Assembly (NCBI GenBank): GCA_038373865.1
Contig: JAXGGA010002230.1
Span: forward strand, 62,001-126,000
Source: Uloborus plumipes
Lineage: Eukaryota > Arthropoda > Arachnida > Araneae > Uloboridae
Direction: 5' to 3'
DNA: 64,000 nt
Positions 13,701 to 26,962 of the stretch are shown piece after piece. Below the pieces are notes generated by a model. That model was not told the DNA's origin and did not search any database. It was given only the letters and a program-made list of their open reading frames with translations. Positions within the stretch are counted from its first letter, which is position 1. Each line of letters begins with the position of its first letter. The translations under genes were made by a program, and so were the position numbers.

Positions 13701-16700
13701 CGATAATATCGGCTCAAAGGTTAAAAAATTCGTTCACTGAACTTGAATAAAATTTTGAAATTATCTTGGGAGAGTTAGGCAAAAAAAATTTTTTTTCTCA
13801 AAAAAAAAAAGTAGTAACTATTTCTAAAATTGGAATCGTAAAAGAAAGGAAAAGAAAAAAAGAATGGAAAACAGGGATGATGATATTGGTAGTATTAAAA
13901 ATAATCATTTTGATCATTGATCGGCTTGGCCGATTAATTGGACGATTATTAATAGCCGATTAATCGGTAATCGGCCAATTTGCTTATCGGTGCATCCCTA
14001 AGTGAGAGCAATATGATTACATTTTTACAAAAATTTACCATTACATTTAGCTTTTCAACCACTAATTTTATTGGCCTCAACAAATTATGATCTAAATATA
14101 ATTTACTTTCCTTCAAAAATGTATCAAGAAAAATAAATAAATGGTTCTCACTTTTCTTTAAACATTCGAAGCAAGCCAGGATAGGGGTCATAAGGAGAAG
14201 TAGGAAATTCAAATTGCGTTCTTGCTGGCAAAAATCGTTTAGTTTGTGCCTGGAAAACAAGATTAAATATTAATGCAGCAATACTAAACTGTTCACCAAT
14301 TTATTGAGCAAAACTTTTTCCAACTTATTAAAAAGCTTTATTTTAAGATAAAACTGTATAAGTGACTGTATTTTAAGACTAAAATACATATGCATACACT
14401 GTCAGCTCCGCTTAAACAAATATTGTCGGTTCAATGAAATATTATTAATCTATTTAGTGGGGATTTGTTTAAACAGGGACGTTTAACACTGCGTCTATGG
14501 AATGAGGAATATTCGGTTTTGGGATGTTTTATTCGGATAAGCAAGGTATTCGTTATCTGATTAAGTGGGCTGATAGTATATATATATGTATTTGGGAGCA
14601 TACTTGATAATTATCTAAGAGCTTTTGCATGTTCTTGAATAAGCATATTGTTTAGGGCTCACACCCTTCAGGTTCCCCATCAACTACCAACTACACGAGA
14701 TTTAACCAGTTGGGTGGGGCCCTGCAAAACACTCTGTTTTTTTATCTAAAACAGGAACCTAGCAACCACTGGTTCAGTGCCCCAGGAGTATTGATTTAAA
14801 ATGGAAACTTGGAGGACTTTGTGAAACGAATAAATTTAATGTGCCCCATTAGTGAACACGGTGGATCTTTGACCAGTTGACATCGAACTCAGAACCCTTT
14901 GGTTACGAGTCCAACGCCTCACCGATCAAGCCACCAAGGCCACTATTATTTAGGGCTTGAAATTAAGAGTGGTTTGCAAGTCCAAGACTACAAAGAAAAC
15001 TACCATAGAAGCAGAATATAAATTTGAGTGGTCTGTTGGACCAATGAAATTTTATTCCTACTTTCCATTCAAAAATTTTAAGTATGACAGTTTTTTAAAC
15101 CATCCAGAAAAAGTTTACACTTTGAATGTTATATTTGAAATGTTAAAATATTTTCGAAAAAAAAATACAGTAAAAAGTTTCTACTGCATAACAAAATATT
15201 GTTTCGACTACAAACAATTTTCCCCTGCACCAAAGCAACAACAGAGATAAGATTTTGTATTGAAAATTAAAACCAGAAAAACGTTTCAGAGAGAGACTTA
15301 CGCTTCATCAACTTAAAATTGGTGATTAAATCCATTTCTCATATTACATTTTATTTTTTTTAAATTTTAATTTTTCAAAATTTATGCAAGACATAAGAAC
15401 TAATCAGTAAAGGGGTATGAACCAGTGAAATTTGGCAGCTACTGGTCGATTGGAACTGTTACTTATTTTTCTAATTTCTAAAACAGCTATTTTTTTAATG
15501 CAAAAAGAACACATAAACAGCTCAAAAACAAACAAAAGATTGCTTGTACAGTACAAATGCAATTTCATATACATCATAAAGTAATGAATACTAATCATAC
15601 CACAGTTTTCCAAGCATTTCTATAGCAGGAAATTATTTCTTGCATGCAAGATATGATCACTTGAGTTAATGCTTCGCTAGAATTGGAAATACTTTCACTG
15701 GATTCTATATCTGGTTCCACAGACACAGCTCTCGGCTCAACAGTATCAGGGGAGTCCGATGGAGTGGTTTTGGGATCCGGTAACACTGTATTTTGCACAA
15801 CTCTGAAACATTTATGTTCAAAATGTCCTTGTATGTAACAGTAATACAATAATATACACAAAACAATAAACTTGTCACAAAGAAAAAAACATTGTGTAGA
15901 TAAAACTATATATACAGCCTCAATACCTGGACACCTCAAGAGAACACAAGAATATGTCGATTTAAGGGGATGTCAACTTATCGAGATTCCGTAATTTCAA
16001 TTCTTAAGGTGTTTTCTGTATTTTTTAGAAACTTGTGCTTACCATTCATGTTATAAAAATTACTTCTAAAATAGGTTTTTTTCTTTTCTTTTAAAAAAGT
16101 ACATAACAAAAATAAACAAAGAAATACTGAATACATTATCCTATAAAGAAAACAGAGAATATATATGTGTGTGTGTATGTGAGTTCCCTATACAAATAAA
16201 TCTGTATTTACGTCGGATCTGGACCAAATTTGGCAGGGAGATACTTGGTCACCCGGGAAGGTTATTAGCGTTGGTTTCAAATGCAAAAAAGTACTGACAC
16301 GTTTGAATTTCTATTTAAGGAATAAAAAATGGCTTAAAACTGCTCTTTCTACCCAAAATAATTATCCGGTTTTCTCGATTTTGGTCTCATTGGAAAGCTA
16401 GCAAAAAACCGTTCAGGCGGATTTCCTTCCAAAGGTTCTGAAAACTCCTAACCACTAACTTTACCCAGAAAAAAGATACGGACACTTTTAAGTTAGTAAA
16501 AATCAATTTTAAGTTGGACTTATTAATGTCGTCTCATGAGCGTGAAGGAAATTAAATAGGGTGAAATAAATTATTGATAAGAAAAATGTGTTGCCATTTT
16601 TTCTCTTGAACATACACAATTTTCATACACACATAGAAAATTTTTACTTTCGCTTTTAATCTTTTCATGCAGTGGGGAATTTAAAACTTTTTTGGCGATT

Positions 16701-17970
16701 GATTAATTTTTCGTACACCGCAAAATGTTGACTTTAATCAAATTGGGAGTTTTATATACATGCATCGCTTAACTTCACTTTTATTCTCAATATAGACCAA
16801 TTCTTTCAATTTAATAAGGATCTGCATTGCAATAAAACAGAAAATAAAATGCTTTCTAAAATGCCACTTACTTTTCAATACTTTCTGAAAGCTCTAGCAA
16901 GATTTCATAGAGGTGAATTTTATTTAGTAGTGCTGATAATGATACCACGGCTCGAGTTAACTGAAAAACAAAATGTATTCATTTTAGCTTTGAGAAGCAA
17001 CATTAATACTCAATTATTCATACCTTTCAACAATGCTAACAAATACAAAAATAACACCAATACTTTTGAGTGAATTAATTTATTAAATTCCAAGCAAAAA
17101 TTTACATCGTCAGAGCTCAGGTACCTTCATCTGATGGGAAAACTGGTATCAAAATTCTAAAGTGGAAATGGCAATTTGCATATAAAATGGTGCCATCAGA
17201 CCTGTCATTTCAAGTTTTCCCGGGGGGGGGGGGTCAAAGTGTGCAAATACAATACAAGTTCATCGAAAAACAACCAAATCCACGTCCACTTATATGCAAA
17301 TACATCGGCGGGGGAGGGGGGGGGGGAATATGCAGCCTATTAGAAACTAAAAAAAAATTTTAATAGAGGGAAGACTCCCATTTAAGTTTTATATGCGTGA
17401 AGAGCAAATATTCAGGGGGGAGCAATTATTTCTACCTTTTGTGTATTTCTACACTATTTAACAATCATTCACTTAGCTATATATTTCAAGGGCAGAAGCT
17501 CCTTCTCTCACTATTTCCAAGAAGGAGATCTTAGATTTTTGGATAGGTATTCTGCCAATTTTCATGACATATAGAGAAAATAACGGCTATAGCAATGGAG
17601 TTGAAATACAGGAAAATATCAAATTTTAAGGAGGTCAAGTTTTTTGGACATAAGTTTGTACATGAGCAAATATCATAGTATTAATTCATCATGAAAGAAA
17701 ATGACATTTATACTACCCAGATTATAGGTATGACAACCTAAATCAACTGTTTCCTGGGACACATTTATCATTCATTAAATTAAATTCCTAGTGCAGTTTT
17801 GCATTGAATAGAGCCCAGGTGCCTCCACTTAGTAGGGAAACTGGGCGTCAAGATTCTGTGGCAATGGCAGTCCGCCGATGGTAGAACCACATGAAAGAAT
17901 GGGTTGCGGTTTCGGGGAATGCACTAGGTCTGCAAATAGCTAGAAGCTAAACGCAGCCCCATTTGAAAAA

Positions 17971-18001
<31 letters not shown>

Positions 18002-20093
18002 AATAATCATAAAATAAAAATTTGAATTTTTTAATTTCGATACACATTACAAACCTGCTTGGACACTAAAAATTCAAGTAATTTTTGATAGCATGTTTTA
18101 GAAGTAGATTCTACAGCATCTGTGAAAAAGAAAAAGAAGAGAGGTTTTTGAAAACACTACATTTCATATATACGGTAATATATTAATAATAAATTTAATA
18201 ATTCAAATATAAGACTACAAATTTAGCATTTCATAGCACAATTAACCTTTATTAATACCGTAACTACATATCTTATTTGTTATTATTGTACCTTATTATT
18301 AAAATTCATTGAATACTCATACTAGTGAGAAAAGGATTACAACAGCTGAATATCAGACAAAATAAAATGTAAAATGTTAACCTTTATGTAGAAAACATAA
18401 ATAATAAAAACAGCAGATAAAGGAGCAAAATTGTTAGAATTTTCATTTTTGCACTTTAATACCATGGATATCATCAATTGATTTATCAGGTAAAATATTC
18501 ACATTGTGTTTTGTAATTTCAAGGGAGAAAAACACAAGTCAAAACAAATTTGCATCAAACGAAAATCCCAATCAAAGAAAATAAAAGACATGATGTTTTA
18601 AAGTGAGATTTCTTTTCATATTTACATTTTAAAGACATTAAGCTAATTCTAAACAATAAATTAGTTACTGACAAAATAAAAAAAAGAAAAAATAGAGTAT
18701 TTTTATAAACTTTACCAATAGAAAATTTTTAGCTTATATTTTTTAAAAATAAGTTTTGAAATGCCCGAGTCACACCCATCATTTCAGAGACTAGGGTACC
18801 AAAGTTCAGAGAAAGAAGGTAAATATGCATTTTTGAGTGCTTTCGATGTGTTCGCCCCTCAATGCTAGGAAACTTTTAAATGAATGGCCTGGCCTGAGTA
18901 TCATGATAACATTGAAAAACTATAATACTCAATATAATATTTTTATATACAAATGGAAGTTTGAAGGAAAGAAATGAACTTGTTTTTTCTAATAGTTACA
19001 GACAATAGTCCAAAAACATAATATTAATTTTTATTGTTCTAACTTTGCAAAACTAAAAGTTAAGAAGTTTAAAATATACCTGCAACCATTTTAAATAGTT
19101 ACTGTAGAATGCAACATTTTTATTATTCAGTCATAACTTTTGAAATAAAAGTATTTATAGTTTATGACTGCAACCTAAATGAAAGTTATTTATACTACAT
19201 TTGTAAGAATTCTAACACTGACTCTATTGAACCCTACAGCAGTTATTATAAAATCCTCATTGTATTAAAGTTATAATACCATTAAATACTATTCAAGATC
19301 ATTTGAACCAGAATCCAAGAAATGTGTACAAGCCAGAGCATTATAACATAAAAATCGGTGAAAGAAATTTGCAAAAAACAAAAAAGATTGTCATAGAATA
19401 TCAGAAGATAATACCAGTTTGTATTGCATTTTCATTCTTAATGGTAACATCCTTATCTTTTGGAATTGATATCTGCAAAGGTTTATTTACAACATAATCC
19501 ATGCCTTGTTGAGTAGAAATTACAGCATCTATACTTCGAAGAATAAGGAGTTTAACTGGTAAAACCATGTAAGGCTGCTCAAATAACTCGACTAGATATT
19601 TTGGAATATCTTTGTCCTAATAGAAAGAAAAAAGAAAACACAATTAAAATAAATTAACACATTCAAAAAACAAATATTGAAAATCAATAAAGTGGTAAAG
19701 AATAACGTTGTAACAAAGCATTGGTATGAAAGTTGCAATGAGTGTTAAAGTTAGATTCAATAAAATGAAAACCTGAAATGTGTAAATTTTGAATCTTTTT
19801 CCATTTCAAAGGCACATCTCCCTAAAATGATACAAAACTATCTCCTCAAATAAGATTTAAAAAACCCTATAAAATCAACATTCCTCCCCCTTCAAAAATC
19901 AATGCTAGTCTGCTCATGAATCCCTCCGTGTGGGTACCCCAGGATATGACATATGATTTAGTTGTGGAGAAAAAACAAAATTATATAGGAAATTTCAGAA
20001 CAGCAGAAAGGCAACTTTTTTAAATCAGAGCAATAGCATCTCCTGAATCTAAAATACACAGCACAAATAAATGATCAGGAGTTCCCACATTTT

Positions 20094-20157
<64 letters not shown>

Positions 20158-21279
20158 TACCTGCCAACTTCTGAGAAAAAAAATCCAGAAGATTTTTTTT
20201 TTATCCAGAAGATTTTTAATGCAAAATAAAATCAAACAAGACACTTTTTAAACCTACTCTTTTCATTTAATATAAAATTAGTTATGAATTTCATATAAAT
20301 TGAACTTATAAGATTATTAAAAATTAAAATGGAATCATTTGCATCGGAATCAGTTTTAATGGATTCATATTTAAATTTGTTACATGAAAACTTTTATATT
20401 TCTTTTATAAAGTTATGAAGCAAAATTTCAAAATTTTTTAACATAAAATTAGGCTCTCACAAAAAATGTGCACTGGAGTATATTATTACAACTTTGAGAA
20501 ACAACTTTGCATCCATATTGTCATTGCTACCGTCAATAGCCAGAGAAAAAGTAGACTTCTTCAGGCAGCTAATAGTTTGCTCTTTGTAGTTTCTAGATAG
20601 CTCATTAACAATCGCAGCAGTTTTTGTTCGGCCGCATGAATATTTCTTTGCAACTTCAGACTTTGGAAACATTTTTTTAAATAACGATCCCGCGTGATCA
20701 GCAGCGGTTAATGGTACATTATGTTCCACAAGGAAACTAGTAAACAAACACTCTGCTCGAGTGACATCGTCGTCGCTACTTTACTTCTGGAAAAACTTGT
20801 AAACAGACGCGCTTTCAGTAGCACATTTTCTGTTTGAAATACATTTTTTGGACTTCAAGTGAGTAATAACATCATTTTTCCCAACATAGCAAATTGTAAA
20901 ATTGCAGCTGCAAAATGCATACTTCGGACCAGAATATGATCGTATAATACAAGGGTAATTAATCACGTGGTAAACTGGCGTCTAACACCTAATTGCACGT
21001 CGTGACGCTCGCTTGGATTGGATCCCAATGAAGTCACAGTCATGCTCTGTATCATTCAGTGACACCATAAACTTGCCTAACGTCTTCTACAGTGCAATTC
21101 CGCTACGGCAACCATTCCTTGGCCGCTTGGCTTCAAACGCAGTTTCATTAGCGCCAAAATTGGCGAGATGCAATTTTTTTCCTTCCGGAAATCCAGAAGA
21201 TTTTGCTCGTAACCGGAAAGACGGAAAAAGACATGAAATTCCGTAAAACTTCCGGGAAATCCGGAAGAGTTGGCAGGTA

Positions 21280-21368
<89 letters not shown>

Positions 21369-21389
21369 CACATATATATATATATATAT

Positions 21390-21428
<39 letters not shown>

Positions 21429-21477
21429 CACATATATATATATATATATATACATACATATATATATATATACATAC

Positions 21478-21518
<41 letters not shown>

Positions 21519-24500
21519 GCACAATATATTACATTAATATTAACTGAAAAGTTGAAAACCAAGATAGAAAAAGAATCACAACACCACAACACAGGTCATT
21601 AGGCACCTGTGGCAGCTCTTTGAAACTGGTAGCAAACATTTTTTATTTGAAGTATAAAAACTCCTGATGAAGGCCCCAGGGTCGTTTGGAAATATTCCTT
21701 TTTACTTCAGTTTTTTCAACATCTTTTAGCAAAGATTTATACTTCAAATAAAAAATAGGTAAAATCTATTGATACAGTAGACATCAAAATAAGTACAGCA
21801 GTATCAATATATATTGATGCATTATATATATTGATTCAGTAGACAACTATGCGTTACGAATGGGTGCCACAACACCTACTCTGCAGACCTTGACCTGGAT
21901 CCAATTGAAAGTAAAAAAGCTACCTTTCTCTCAAAACACTACAATTAAATAAACACAAAATTTCCAATACCAAGAGTTTCTTGATGATATCTGCTTTGGT
22001 TTGGAACATCAGAGTGGCGAGACGAATCCCGGCTTTCAGGTGACGAACTTTGTAAGCAGTTTGGGGCTGCTTGAGAGCAAGCTCAAAATCAAGTCCTTCT
22101 ACAACCCAGCTGATAAGTACATCAATGATTTCTACAATTAATCAATAAAAGAACAGTTTTTACTAATAAAAAGACTTATAAATGAATGCTGTATCAAATA
22201 AGTTCCATACAATATGTTTTTATTAAAAAATAAGTCATTAAATTAAAGAGTAGGTCTCATTTTGATTCATACTGGCAAAGAACTATACTTTGTCATAGTG
22301 ACAATTTAAGTTCAACAGTATGGAATTAAAATGTGTTTGTTCTATTTCCTACATTACACTGAGATGTACAGGGCGAGGACTGCTGATGGTCTTTGAAAAA
22401 GGTGAGAAAGGTGACAAATTTTAAAACAAAGGTGACTAAAAGGTGACAAAAAAGTAACTAAAAGGTGACCAAAAGTAATTTGTTAAGAAATGAAAAAGCA
22501 GAAAACGATTATCCTTTTTTTTTTTTTTTTTTTTGACTTTTACCAAAAGTGCCTACATACTATTTTAAAAGACTTAGATTCCGAACATGAATATGATAGG
22601 GCTGGAAGTAACAAAATAAACCATTTTAGGATATATTTTCAAAAAACTTCCAGTGTAAACTTTATGTTATGCATGGGTGATTGTGAGTTCATAAAAAAAA
22701 ATACCTGAAAGTTTTCGAGAGAAAAATGTGTATGTGTGTGGGGGGGGGGGCTGTTTTTTTTAAAACCAAGGCCCCTATTAATTAAGCACACCTAATTTTA
22801 TAACCTTACATATATAATAATTAATTTCCATTCATAAACCAACACATTTCATACATTTGAATAGTTTCAAATAGTTTTTAGTCAAAATATTGTGTATGCA
22901 TTTAATTAAACTGTAAATGAACAATACAGTTACTCTTGAGCTGGTGTTGAACAAATTATCACCAGAAAAATATTTTAAGGAGAAAGCAAAAGTCTAACAG
23001 AATTACTGTTTGTTGTGCAAAAATATTTATAAAGTAAAGAAAGTTGCATTTGTCACTGAAAATATGAAAAAGAATTGATCTAGATGCAGTACCCATAAAT
23101 CTCCTAATCAGTACAATATGACCTGAGTCAAGGATTTCATATTTATTAATACTGAAGTAAAATACTATTGAAAGATATTATATATATGTTAAAAAACTTA
23201 ATTGAAACAAAAATAAAATTCAGCCACAGATTCAGCATTTAAGTTTTTTACATCTGACACCATAAAAAAGCATGGAATTTGTTTAAAACTTTTATTTTAA
23301 TTATTTAAACAAAATAAAAAAAGAAATTGCCTTTCAACAAGGAATAGCAAACATCGAAAATGCGAAACATGATTCTTACAGCGGACGCAAGGAAATCGCA
23401 ATTTTCAAAATTAAAACGTTGAAAATGGCATAAAAAATAATTCAAAAAAACTTACTTCAGATTACAATCAGAAGCTCTATGATAAACATACTATTTTTAC
23501 TATCCACATAATTGAAGCAAAATAAAATTTAATCAGATCTTCGAATTTTAGCTTTGACATTTTGATTTTCATAAAAGAAGCAGAATTTCGCTCGAATATT
23601 TTAAATTTAATTTTTTAGTATAAATATATTTCATTTATTTGTCTCCTAACTAAGGGTAATAAGCATCAAAAATGAGAAAAATTCGATTCTCATATCAGAT
23701 GTAAATTGATTGCATTTTTTTTTAATGAAGGCATCAAAATCAAAAAATAATAATAATAATAATAATAATTTATTAAAGCAAAAAAACAATTAGAATGGCA
23801 TCTTAAATTTATATTCGATGAATATTATTAAAAATTATCGGTATAATCATCAGAAATTCGAAAAAGCAAAAAAATTCTGGAGGTGGAAAGATAAAAGCAT
23901 GGTTAAAAATATTTTATTTCGGGTATTTTTGAACATGGAAATACCAGAATCGACCATGAAAATACTGGAAATCCGATTAAATACCATAACACAATCACCC
24001 CTAGTTATGTCCAAAGAAATTTCTTAAAAATCAATTAAATTAACACCTGGAATTATGAAGTGAAGATAGTGACAATGTATTTAATGAACCTTTTTTTTTT
24101 TCATATTTTTAATAAAATAGCTCATTGCAAAATCATCCGCATTCTTTTTCTTGTTTCTCTGTAAATACAAAGATGTTCATTAAAAAGTATTGCAATAGAG
24201 AATGAGTGAAAATCCCATCTCTATGCAAATCACCAACCGAATTTTGTTTCAAGAACAAAAAAAAAAAAAAAAAAAGAACTGCCAAGTATTCTTGGAAAAT
24301 GTGCATTTGTTTTTTGAAACTTTTAAACAGGTGCTTCTAAAGGCTTTGTTTTGTAAATGAGCCACAGTTGAAACATTTTTTTAATGGTTGAAGGACAGAT
24401 TTTTTTTTTTTTTCAAAATTCCATTTATTTTCAGGTAAGGAAAAGAATACTCATACTCTTCAAAAATTTAATTTATCAAAAATAAATTTTTCTAAAACAC

Positions 24501-26921
24501 ATTTCAAGAAAGGTTTAAAAAGATGACAAAAATTCCAAAAGGTGACAAAAAGTAACCAAATTTTCAAAAGGTGACTAAAGGTGAGAAAGGTGACTGAGTC
24601 CTCGCCCTGGATGTATTAACTAAAATTTTGTTCAGTAAAATTTGAACGAAATGCCATATATATGTTCCCTCAAAAAAAAAAAAAAAATAGAGTAGATATC
24701 CTCTTTTGGGCAAGATCTTAATAGAGAATTTATGATTTTAAAAAAGCATTATGCTGCAAATTAAAACTTAATTAGTCTATTGAAAATAACATTTGCTGAA
24801 AATAGAATTTCCAAAAAAAAAAACTTAATTATTAAGTTTCAAACAATAGGTGTTTAAATGCAATACATCAATATTGCTTATAAAAGATAAATTGGCAAAT
24901 AAAGATTTTAAGTTGCTGGAAATTTTTGACGTAAATTTCAATCTGATGAAATGAAAAATATATATTGCTTTATTAATACATTACAAATATTTATTTAAAC
25001 ATCATTGCTCAACTGTCTTCATTTAAAATGTTTTATTTTCCTCTACATTATCCATTTACCAAAACTTCAACAACATTTTTTTCCTTATGATTCAGCATTT
25101 TCTCTAATTTAATCTATCTGCTTTCACTCTCTCTCAAATGCTTTTATCTTTTCAAAAGCAAAAGAGAAATTTATTAGTACACTTATTTAAAACAAATAGA
25201 GGACAGTTCATATTTAATCATTATTACAGTATTCACCAGCCCTTCTTACAAAAAACTATGCCTTAAAATTAGCAAGTGTTTAATAGGATAAGATTATAAT
25301 TTTGTCCTCTAAGATTCTAGATTCTACTATGAATAAAGACTGATATATATTCTAATTTTTTATATACAGAGTCATCATTAAAATAGTTATTTTGATCTTT
25401 TTTTGCCTGCTTCAAGTACTTTTGAAAATTCTAACTTTATATATACTGGTATGCTTTATACACCAATCAATCTTAGAGATCGGCGAATACAGTAAGTCGT
25501 GAATTTAAAAATTATGCTAGAGTGTAACAATGCATTACATCATTATGGAAATATAAATAATTACCTTCAAACTTTTCTTTAAGTTTTAAATACAATAAGC
25601 TTGACAAAGTGTTTTCTGTTATTGACTCCAAAGTATCAACCCATCTAATAACACAAGAGAAAAAGAGAAACATACTTGAAAGGTTAATTGAAAACATTAT
25701 TAAGTTTTGAAGCATTGTTTTTGAAGAAACTGATTTCAAAACAAGAGCAATTTTTCCAACTAATACAACAGAAAACTAAACGATGAAATACCTTTCAGTA
25801 TGTTCTGCATCAGCAGGCAAAGTAAGAGATTCTAGAATTTTGTTGGCTTCAATAGACTTCTCTTCAATAACATTTTTATTTTCTTTGGGGATCCCATTTT
25901 CAACAACTTCAAAGTTAAACAGCGTGGGATTCAAAAAATGCTATCAAAAAACAGCATTTTAAAAAACAAAACACACTTTAACTGTGATAAAAGCAATGAT
26001 GGTTTATGCTTATTTCATTGTATGACTATAAGATATTAAAGGATCAAAACAGAAAATGTCACAATCTACAAAAATTTACTTCATAGAATAACTAATTAAT
26101 ACATACAGGGTGTCCACTCCAATCGTGGACCAATAGCTAATTTCTAAACCGTTAGAGATAAGCATATAGTTTATTTAGGAAAAAATCTCCAAACTACGAA
26201 AGGAATTTTGGATCTATTCAATGTTTATCGAAAAATCAAATTTTGAAAGAGTTACGTAATTTAAATTTTTATACAGCCCCCCAGTCCTATCAATCACATT
26301 TAGTAAAACATTCTTGACACTGTAACGTTTAAAACTAAAAAAAAATCACTCTTCTACCACAAAAATTGACCGAGTTATGACGTTTTGAAAAATCAAGATT
26401 TTGCATTGTTTCATGACGTCATCGAGGGAGCGATCTCTCGATGACGTCATGAACCCTTTACAAAAGGTGTGATTGCTGTAAAAGTTTTTTTTTTTTTATC
26501 ATTGTATGTTATTTTTCTTTTTTTTTAAATGTTTAGTTTACAAAATGGAGGAAAACATTGCCAATATTTTTTAGAAAGCATGGGCTTGACTTATATAGAG
26601 ATTTTCAATTTTTCTCCAAACAGTAAGATTCCTAACATATGCACAAGTTTATACAATAATTTATGGTGTCAACTCTCATGCACAAAACTGACAAAAAAAT
26701 TTTATGTAATTATGAAATTCATACAATTTCAGCAATAACCGAGTTATGTTTTATGTTATAAACGTTTTAATTAAAAAACACGTATAATAATTACAAATGC
26801 ATTTTATGCACAATTTGCTGTAGCAAGTAATCTTTACCTCCCTGCCAGATTGTGCTCTATTTTTGTTGAAATTTGATGGATTAAATGCAGTTTTAAGATA
26901 TTTTAAGGAAATAATTTTAAA

Positions 26922-26962
<41 letters not shown>

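Noticed and set aside
21077..21592. Open frames of 81-171 codons full of YIYI and HTYI
   Set aside because: They are translations of the (TA)n/TACATACA microsatellite in every frame; no coding meaning.
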